A stretch of 64,000 bases of DNA from assembly GCF_029623955.1 (NCBI RefSeq), contig NZ_JARSBP010000006.1, positions 186,001 to 250,000 on the forward strand, given 5' to 3'. Position 1 is the first letter of the stretch, and each line of letters opens with the position of its first letter. Origin of the DNA: Mycobacterium sp. 236(2023). Its GTDB lineage: Bacteria; Actinomycetota; Actinomycetes; Mycobacteriales; Mycobacteriaceae. Position numbers and translations under genes: made by a program. Below, in pieces: positions 58,542 to 64,000 of this stretch. The notes under the pieces were generated by a model, which saw only the letters and a list, made by a program, of their open reading frames with translations, did no database searches and had not been told where the DNA came from.

Positions 58542-59416
58542 CAGTTGAGCCTCAGCTCCCCGGCAGCCTTGATCTGGTCGGACTGGTGCTTGAGCACCAC
58601 GCCCAGCGTCGCGGCGATGACTTCGTCGTCGATGGTGTCCATCCCCAGGGCCAGCAGAGTGCGGCCCCAGTCGATGGTCTCGGCGACCGACGGCAATTTC
58701 TTGAGCGCCATGCCCCGCATGACACCGATGATGCGCACCAGTTCCTCGGCGAGACGCTCGGGCAGCTCGGGCACACGGGAGAGCAGGATCCGTCGCTCGA
58801 GGTCGGCGTCGGGGAAATCGATGTGCAGGAACAGGCATCGACGTTTGAGCGCCTCGGACAACTCCCGCGTCGCGTTTGACGTCAGCACCACCAGCGGTCT
58901 GCGCTGGGCAGTGATGGTGCCGAGTTCGGGCACCGTCACCGCGAAATCGCTGAGCACCTCCAGCAGCAGACCTTCGATCTCGATGTCGGCCTTGTCCGTC
59001 TCGTCGATCAGCAGCACGGTCGGATCGGTGCGCCGGATCGCGGTCAGCAGCGGACGGGTCAGCAGGAATTCCTCGGAGAAGACGTCATCGCGGGTCTGGT
59101 CCCAGTCGCCGTGGCCCGCTTGAATCCGCAGGATCTGCTTGGCGTGGTTCCACTCGTAGAGCGCGCGGGACTCGTCGACGCCCTCGTAGCACTGCAGGCG
59201 CACCAGGCCCGAACCGGTGGATTGCGCGATGGCGCGGGCAAGTTCGGTCTTACCGACACCGGCCGGGCCTTCCACCAGCAGCGGCTTGCCCAGCCGGTCG
59301 GCGAGAAACACCGCGGTGGCGGTGGCGGTGTCCGGCAGGTAGCCGGTTTCGGCGAACCGGCGCGCGACATCGTCGATGTCGGCGAACAGCGGCTCGATGC
59401 CTGCAGGGACGCTCAC
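58541..59416 (-). CDS. MoxR-type AAA+ ATPase (Rv2426c-like)
   Basis: A 291-residue AAA+ ATPase with Walker A VEGPAGVGKTEL, Walker B TVLLIDETDKAD, sensor-1 VVLTSNATRELSEALKRRC and sensor-2 in the C-terminal lid. The start is GTG 59416 with GAGGAG seven bases upstream, giving the length I remember for Rv2426c. The frame continues upstream only as a shadow of proA. It works with the VWA protein encoded next to it, and follows proA by 17 bp. Confidence 0.92.
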   Translation of the reverse strand: MSVPAGIEPLFADIDDVARRFAETGYLPDTATATAVFLADRLGKPLLVEGPAGVGKTELARAIAQSTGSGLVRLQCYEGVDESRALYEWNHAKQILRIQAGHGDWDQTRDDVFSEEFLLTRPLLTAIRRTDPTVLLIDETDKADIEIEGLLLEVLSDFAVTVPELGTITAQRRPLVVLTSNATRELSEALKRRCLFLHIDFPDADLERRILLSRVPELPERLAEELVRIIGVMRGMALKKLPSVAETIDWGRTLLALGMDTIDDEVIAATLGVVLKHQSDQIKAAGELRLN

Positions 59417-59433
59417 GTATTGCTCCTCAAAGT

Positions 59434-60681
59434 TCAGGCCGGACGGGTGTGGCCGTCGCCCCACACGATCCATTTGGTCGACGTCAGTTCGGGCAGGCCC
59501 ATCGGGCCTCGGGCGTGCAGTTTCTGGGTGGAGATGCCGATCTCGGCGCCGAAACCGAACTGCTCTCCGTCGGTGAACGCAGTGGACGCGTTGACCATCA
59601 CCGCCGCAGCATCGACGCGCTCGGTGAAACGTTGCGCGGCAGCGAAATTCGTCGTCACGATGGCCTCGGTGTGGCCGGTGCCGTACTCGTTGATGTGGCT
59701 GATCGCAGCGTCGAGCCCGTCGACCACCGCCAAGGCGATGTCCATCGACAGGAACTCGGCGCGCAGTTCGTCCTCCGACGGGTCGACGTGCACTGTCACA
59801 CCCGCCGCCTGCAGGGCGTCGATCAGCCGCGGCACCGCGATATCGGCGATCGCTGCATCGACCAGCAGCGACTCGGCCGCGTTGCATACGCTCGGGCGTC
59901 GCGTCTTGGCGTTCAGCAGAATGCTCTCGGCCATGTCGAGATCAGCCGATTCGTGAACGTAGACATGGCAATTGCCGACGCCGGTCTCGATCGTGGGTAC
60001 CTGCGCGTCTCGGACCACGGCGTCGATCAGACCGGCTCCGCCACGCGGGATGACGACGTCGACCAGACCACGCGCCTGAATCAGGTGGGTGACGCTGGCG
60101 CGGTCCTCGCTCGGGAGCAGTTGCACCGCGTCGACGTCGAGGCCCTCGGTGGCCAGCGCAGCGCGCAACGCGTCCACCAACGCGGCATTGGATCGTGCCG
60201 CCGACGAACTTCCCCGCAGCAGAACCGCATTGCCGGATTTCAACGTCAGACCGAAGGCGTCGACGGTGACGTTCGGGCGACCCTCGTACACGATTCCGAC
60301 CACCCCGAGCGGAACGCGCTGCTGACGCAACTGCAGCCCGTTGGGCAGCGTACGGCCGCGCAGCACCTCGCCGATCGGGTCGGGCAGGCCGGCCACCTGT
60401 CGCAAACCGTCGGCGATGCCCTCCACACGGGCCGGGTTCAGCGCAAGGCGGTCCAGCATCGCCTCGGGGGTGCCGGCGGCGCGGGCCGCGGCGAGGTCAC
60501 CCTCGTTGGCTTCCAGAATCACTCGCGTGTTCATCAGGACGTGGTCGGCGGCGGTGCGCAACGCCTGATTCTTGGTCTCGGTGCTCAGCGTCGCCAACCC
60601 ACGCGCTGCGGCACGGGCGCGCCGCGCAGCGTCGTGAACCTGCTGGCGCAGATCAGGGACGGACGGGGCCTGAACACTCAT
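59434..60681 (-). CDS. proA: Gamma-glutamyl phosphate reductase
   Basis: A 415-residue aldehyde-dehydrogenase-like enzyme that reduces gamma-glutamyl phosphate to glutamate semialdehyde in proline synthesis. Signature parts are VPLGVVGIVYEGRPNVTVDAFGL, GNAVLLRGSSSAARSN, VIPRGGAGLID and the catalytic cysteine in AKTRRPSVCNAAESLL. It starts at ATG 60681 and corresponds to Rv2427c. It is divergent from rbsK across 82 bp. proB is not in the window. Confidence 0.95.
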   Translation of the reverse strand: MSVQAPSVPDLRQQVHDAARRARAAARGLATLSTETKNQALRTAADHVLMNTRVILEANEGDLAAARAAGTPEAMLDRLALNPARVEGIADGLRQVAGLPDPIGEVLRGRTLPNGLQLRQQRVPLGVVGIVYEGRPNVTVDAFGLTLKSGNAVLLRGSSSAARSNAALVDALRAALATEGLDVDAVQLLPSEDRASVTHLIQARGLVDVVIPRGGAGLIDAVVRDAQVPTIETGVGNCHVYVHESADLDMAESILLNAKTRRPSVCNAAESLLVDAAIADIAVPRLIDALQAAGVTVHVDPSEDELRAEFLSMDIALAVVDGLDAAISHINEYGTGHTEAIVTTNFAAAQRFTERVDAAAVMVNASTAFTDGEQFGFGAEIGISTQKLHARGPMGLPELTSTKWIVWGDGHTRPA

Positions 60682-60763
60682 CGGGCCAGCGTATCGAATG
60701 TGTCTGATCCGTTCGACACGTGTCTAGCGGTAGTTGTCTGCTGACGCGCTAGCGTTGACCGCT

Positions 60764-61615
60764 ATGGCGACGCGGCTCTGCGTGGTGGGAAGTGTCAACG
60801 CCGATCTCACCTTCACCGTGGATGCCCTTCCGAAGCCGGGCGAGACGGTTCTGGCGTCCTCGTTGATGACCTCCCCTGGAGGCAAGGGCGGCAATCAGGC
60901 CGTGGCCGCGGCGCGCGCCGGCGCCGACGTCCAACTCGTCGCCGCACTGGGCACCGACGGCGCTGCCGAACAACTGCACACCCATCTGGAGACCAACGGC
61001 GTGGGCCTGCGGGGAATCGCCGGCGTACCCGGCCCCAGCGGGTCGGCGGCGATCCTCGTCGACGCGGCGGCCGAGAACTGCATCGTCGTCGCACCCGGCG
61101 CCAACGCGCACCTGTCGCTCAGCTCGCCGGCGGCGCAGGCTGTCGTCGCCGACAGCGACGTCGTCCTCGTCTCGCTGGAGATCCCGATCGACACCGCCGT
61201 CGCGGCCGCGCGCACCGGACGGTCCGCAGGTGCCGTCGTGATCCTCAACGCGTCCCCCACCCCCGCCGATCCGTCCGCGCTCGCCGGTTTGTTCGACGTC
61301 GTCGTCGTCAACGAGGACGAGGCGCCGCCCTGGACCGATCTCGAGGTACGGCACCTGGTCATCACCCGTGGCGCGCTCGGCGTCACGCACCTCGGGGAGA
61401 TGCGCTTCGACGTTGCGGCACCCGCCGTCGAAGCCGTCGACACCACCGGCGCGGGCGACGTGTTCGCCGGGGTGCTCGCGGCGAACTGGCTGCACGGACC
61501 CGAGTACGCGCTGACCCGCGCCTGTGCGGCGGGGGCGCTGGCGACACTGGTCGCCGGTGCCGGTGACTGTGCCCCTTACAGTGAGGCTATCGAGGACGTC
61601 ATCGAAGCGTCCTGA
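60764..61615 (+). CDS. rbsK: PfkB-family kinase, ribokinase-like
   Basis: A 283-residue sugar kinase. The substrate motif is SPGGKGGNQAVAAARAGADV (PfkB signature 1) and the ATP/catalytic motif is AVDTTGAGDVFAGVLA with the catalytic Asp. It corresponds by place to Rv2436 (rbsK), phosphorylating ribose; other sugars are possible. The ATG at 60764 follows a -10-like TAGCGT (60750-60755) closely, so the transcript may be leaderless. The crotonase gene follows after 20 bp. Confidence 0.85.
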   Translation: MATRLCVVGSVNADLTFTVDALPKPGETVLASSLMTSPGGKGGNQAVAAARAGADVQLVAALGTDGAAEQLHTHLETNGVGLRGIAGVPGPSGSAAILVDAAAENCIVVAPGANAHLSLSSPAAQAVVADSDVVLVSLEIPIDTAVAAARTGRSAGAVVILNASPTPADPSALAGLFDVVVVNEDEAPPWTDLEVRHLVITRGALGVTHLGEMRFDVAAPAVEAVDTTGAGDVFAGVLAANWLHGPEYALTRACAAGALATLVAGAGDCAPYSEAIEDVIEAS

Positions 61616-61635
61616 GCGACAGGAGGACTGCACAG

Positions 61636-62469
61636 ATGACGCCAAGGCCCCCAGTGCCGTCTCCCGCCCGCCCCCCAGAAGGCGACTGGCTCGGCACCCC
61701 CTACCTCCACTTCACCCGCGAAGGCGCCTTCGGGGTGTGCCGGCTGGACCGCCCCGAAGCCCGCAACGCGATGACCCCGGCGATGTACTTCGGCATCAAA
61801 TACGCGGTCAAACACGTCGAGGCCGACCCCGACCTCGCGGGCCTGCTCATCACCGGTACCGGCGATGTGTTCGCGCCCGGCGGTGACATGGGCGGCGGCG
61901 GCGCCGACAACTGGATGACGTTCGGCCCCGCACTGGGCATGGACGCTCTGCCGTTCGACACGCTGCGGCAGTCGGCCAAACCCGTTGTGGCGGCGGTCAA
62001 CGGGTTGTGCCAGGGCGGCGGCCTGCAGATCGCGCTGTGCTCCGACATGGCCGTCGTCAGCGACCGCGCCACCTTCCGTGTGCCCGAGCTCTACCGCGGC
62101 ATCGCCGACACGTATTACAGCCACATGCTGGCCCGGCTCATCGGCCCGGTCCGCACGCGCGACCTGATGCTCACCGGCAGAACCCTGAGCGCCGAGGAAG
62201 CCCTCGACTGGGGCATGGTCGCGCGCCTGGTCCCCCATGACGAACTGCAGGATGCCGCGCGGGAAGTGTTGGCGGCGTGCTGCCGGACCGCGCCGAAAGC
62301 CAGGGCCGTCATCAAGTCGAGCCTTGACGACTACATCGGGCTCTACGACCGCATCGGCATGCAGGCCAGTCTCGGGGCCCCCGAATCCATCGAGGGGTTC
62401 ATGTCGTTCAAGGAGCGCCGGTCCCCCGACTGGGTGCACCCAGACCTGCGGATCGACGGCAGGCTCTAA
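61636..62469 (+). CDS. Enoyl-CoA hydratase/isomerase (crotonase) family protein
   Basis: A 277-residue crotonase. It has VCRLDRPEARNAMTPAM, GTGDVFAPGGDMGGGG (first oxyanion element) and VNGLCQGGGLQIALCSDMAV (second oxyanion loop), then the trimerisation helices. The glutamates used by classical hydratases are not both obvious, so an isomerase or hydrolase is possible. ATG 61636 follows GAGGA. It is co-directional with rbsK and converges on nadE, with a hairpin between them. Confidence 0.85.
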   Translation: MTPRPPVPSPARPPEGDWLGTPYLHFTREGAFGVCRLDRPEARNAMTPAMYFGIKYAVKHVEADPDLAGLLITGTGDVFAPGGDMGGGGADNWMTFGPALGMDALPFDTLRQSAKPVVAAVNGLCQGGGLQIALCSDMAVVSDRATFRVPELYRGIADTYYSHMLARLIGPVRTRDLMLTGRTLSAEEALDWGMVARLVPHDELQDAAREVLAACCRTAPKARAVIKSSLDDYIGLYDRIGMQASLGAPESIEGFMSFKERRSPDWVHPDLRIDGRL

Positions 62470-62472
62470 CCG

Positions 62473-62491
62473 GCGGCTTGCCGACAGCCGC
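62473..62491. terminator. Hairpin between crotonase and nadE
   Basis: GCGGCT (62473-62478) and AGCCGC (62486-62491) form a six-pair stem with a seven-base loop. It starts 4 bp after the crotonase stop and reaches the last base of the nadE stop codon. Confidence 0.45.
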
Positions 62492-64000
62492 TAAGCCTCC
62501 GGGATCGACTTCTCGATCTCGTCGAGCCAGGTGCGCGCCGACATGTCCGACGGTGCACGCCAATCCCCGCGCGGCGACAGTGACCCGCCGTGTGAAACCT
62601 TGGGCCCGTTGGGCAGTGCCGAGCGTTTGAACTGCGAGAACGAGTAGAACCGCTGCGCGAACACCTGCAACCAGTGCCGAATCTCCTTGAGCGAGTAGGC
62701 CGGACGCTTGTCCTCGGGAATGCCCGGCGGCCAGTCCCCCTTGGCGGCATCGTGCCACGCATGCCACGCGAGGAAGGCAACCTTCGACGGACGGAACCCG
62801 AACCGCAACACCTGGAATAGCGAGAAGTCTTGCAGCACATACGGACCCACCTTGTCCTGGCTGCTCTGGATCTCCTCATCCTCCCCCGCGGGCACAAGCT
62901 CGGGGCTGATCTCGGTGTCGAGCACCGACGCCAGGACGTCGTTCACCGCGGCGTCGAATTGGTCCGACGAGATCACCCAGCGGATGAGGTGCTGAATGAG
63001 TGTCTTGGGTACGCCCCCGTTGACGTTGTAATGCGACATCTGGTCGCCGACACCGTATGTGGACCAGCCCAGCGCCAGTTCGGACAAGTCACCGGTGCCG
63101 AGCACGATGCCGCCGCGCTGATTGGCCAGCCGGAAGAGGTAGTCGGTACGAAGCCCGGCCTGCACGTTCTCGAAGGTGATGTCGTAGACCTTCTCGCCAC
63201 GCCCGAAGGGGTGGTCGATCTCGGAGAGCATCAGCTCGGCGGTCGGCCGAATGTCGATCTCGGAGAAGGTGACACCGAGCGTCTGGCCGAGGCGAACGGC
63301 ATTGCCCTTGGTGCGGTCTCCCGTGGCGAAACCGGGGAGGGTGAACGCAAGGATGTCGCTGCGCGGCCGGCTCAGCCGGTCCATCGCGCGGGCGGCGACA
63401 ATGAGCGCATGTGTGGAGTCCAGACCGCCCGAGACGCCGATGACCACCTTCGGCGAGCCGATCGCCCGCAACCTCTGCTCCAGACCGGACACCTGGATGT
63501 TGTAGGCCTCGTAGCAATCCTGTTGCAGCCGAGAGTAATCCGACGGCACAAACGGGAAACGTTCGACCTCGCGGCGCAATCCGATGTCACCAGGCGGAGG
63601 GTCGAGCAGGAACTCGACGCGCCGGTAGTCGTCGGCGGTGATGCCGTGGTGGACCGCATTGTCGTCGAACGTGCCCATCCGCAACCGCTCGGCACGCAGT
63701 AGCTCCAGGTCGACGTCGGCGACGGAACGGCGTACACCCGAAGGGAAACGCTCTGACTGAGCCAGGCACACCCCGTTCTCCCACACCATCGTCTGGCCGT
63801 CCCACGCGAGGTCGGTGGTCGACTCTCCCTCGCCCGCCGCGGCGTAGACGTAAGCGGCCAAACACCGCGACGACGCGGAGCGGGCCAGCAACGTGCGGTC
63901 CTCGGCCCTGCCTATGGTGATGGGGCTGCCCGACAGGTTGGCCAGCACCGTCGCACCGGCCAGCGCCGCTTCGGCACTCGGCGGGATCGGGACGAACATG
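62491..64000 (-). CDS. nadE: Glutamine-dependent NAD+ synthetase, C-terminal part
   Basis: The frame is open to the right edge, giving about 503 residues; the full mycobacterial enzyme is about 680, so roughly the first 175 residues (start of the glutaminase domain) lie outside. Visible are the end of the nitrilase-like glutaminase domain (GATVLANLSGSPI, LARSASSRCLAAYVYA) and the whole synthetase domain, with the ATP pyrophosphatase loop VIGVSGGLDSTHALI and LGTGDLSELALGWSTYGVGDQMSHYNVN. It converts deamido-NAD to NAD using glutamine and matches Rv2438c. The apparent ATG at 63999 is internal, not the start. Confidence 0.93.
   Translation of the reverse strand, partial: MFVPIPPSAEAALAGATVLANLSGSPITIGRAEDRTLLARSASSRCLAAYVYAAAGEGESTTDLAWDGQTMVWENGVCLAQSERFPSGVRRSVADVDLELLRAERLRMGTFDDNAVHHGITADDYRRVEFLLDPPPGDIGLRREVERFPFVPSDYSRLQQDCYEAYNIQVSGLEQRLRAIGSPKVVIGVSGGLDSTHALIVAARAMDRLSRPRSDILAFTLPGFATGDRTKGNAVRLGQTLGVTFSEIDIRPTAELMLSEIDHPFGRGEKVYDITFENVQAGLRTDYLFRLANQRGGIVLGTGDLSELALGWSTYGVGDQMSHYNVNGGVPKTLIQHLIRWVISSDQFDAAVNDVLASVLDTEISPELVPAGEDEEIQSSQDKVGPYVLQDFSLFQVLRFGFRPSKVAFLAWHAWHDAAKGDWPPGIPEDKRPAYSLKEIRHWLQVFAQRFYSFSQFKRSALPNGPKVSHGGSLSPRGDWRAPSDMSARTWLDEIEKSIPEA

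Noticed and set aside
1..64000. CRISPR arrays, tRNA or rRNA genes, insertion sequences
   Set aside because: No regularly spaced repeats, cloverleaf-like conserved arms, rRNA segments or transposase-like proteins were found on reading both strands; the only repeats are those listed.

Overview
The window is high-GC actinobacterial DNA and almost certainly comes from a fast-growing Mycobacterium (Mycolicibacterium). The evidence is a core block in the M. tuberculosis Rv2403c-Rv2438c order: lppR, lepA, Rv2405, Rv2406c, Rv2407, Rv2409c-2411c, rpsT, holA, comEC, comEA, degV-like, octT, gpgP, rsfS, nadD, VWA protein, moxR, proA, rbsK, nadE. Gene names in this block rest on protein motifs plus that remembered synteny. 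No rRNA, tRNA, CRISPR array or insertion sequence was seen.

Region 1 (1-24.2 kb) is an accessory organosulfur-scavenging island. It holds three NtaA/SnaA/DszA-type flavin monooxygenases, two DszC/SfnC-type acyl-CoA-dehydrogenase-fold monooxygenases, an SfnG-like monooxygenase, an Old Yellow Enzyme, a complete dipeptide/nickel-type ABC importer and a complete sulfonate-type (SsuABC-like) importer. The second importer is built around a small di-[4Fe-4S] ferredoxin and a large flavoprotein that together look like the AprB and AprA subunits of APS reductase. The AprA-like subunit carries a C-terminal HEAT-repeat domain. A convergent four-gene operon (APC permease, glutamine-synthetase-like ligase, SfnG-like and DszC-like oxygenases) looks like a separate uptake, gamma-glutamylation and oxygenation route.

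Region 2 (24.3-38.5 kb) is core: a WhiB regulator, lppR, lepA (which appears to start with the rare codon ATT), a PemK/MazF-fold protein, a GNAT and a CBS protein, an aldo/keto reductase, an Rv2407-type metallo-beta-lactamase, the transglutaminase/alpha-E/ATP-grasp triad, rpsT, holA, comEC and comEA. Region 3 (38.5-43.4 kb) is an insertion between comEA and degV, where M. tuberculosis has eis. It encodes a membrane protein, a paired acyl-CoA dehydrogenase, an SDR and a DapB-like dehydrogenase, with a strong palindromic operator between the last two.

Region 4 (43.4-53.2 kb) carries degV-like, octT-gpgP (methylglucose lipopolysaccharide synthesis), rsfS and nadD. It then has a GntR regulator facing an APC permease, FGGY kinase and GlpA/GlpB-like oxidoreductase operon with two GntR-type operators. 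Region 5 (53.2-64 kb) contains small secreted and membrane proteins and a compact four-gene operon: a 62-residue Gly/Asp-rich peptide with a perfect 22-residue duplication, a JmjC-type oxygenase, a sucrase/ferredoxin-like protein and a hemerythrin protein. This operon is the best candidate for an undescribed peptide-modification system. The window ends with VWA-moxR, proA, rbsK, a crotonase and the 3' part of nadE.
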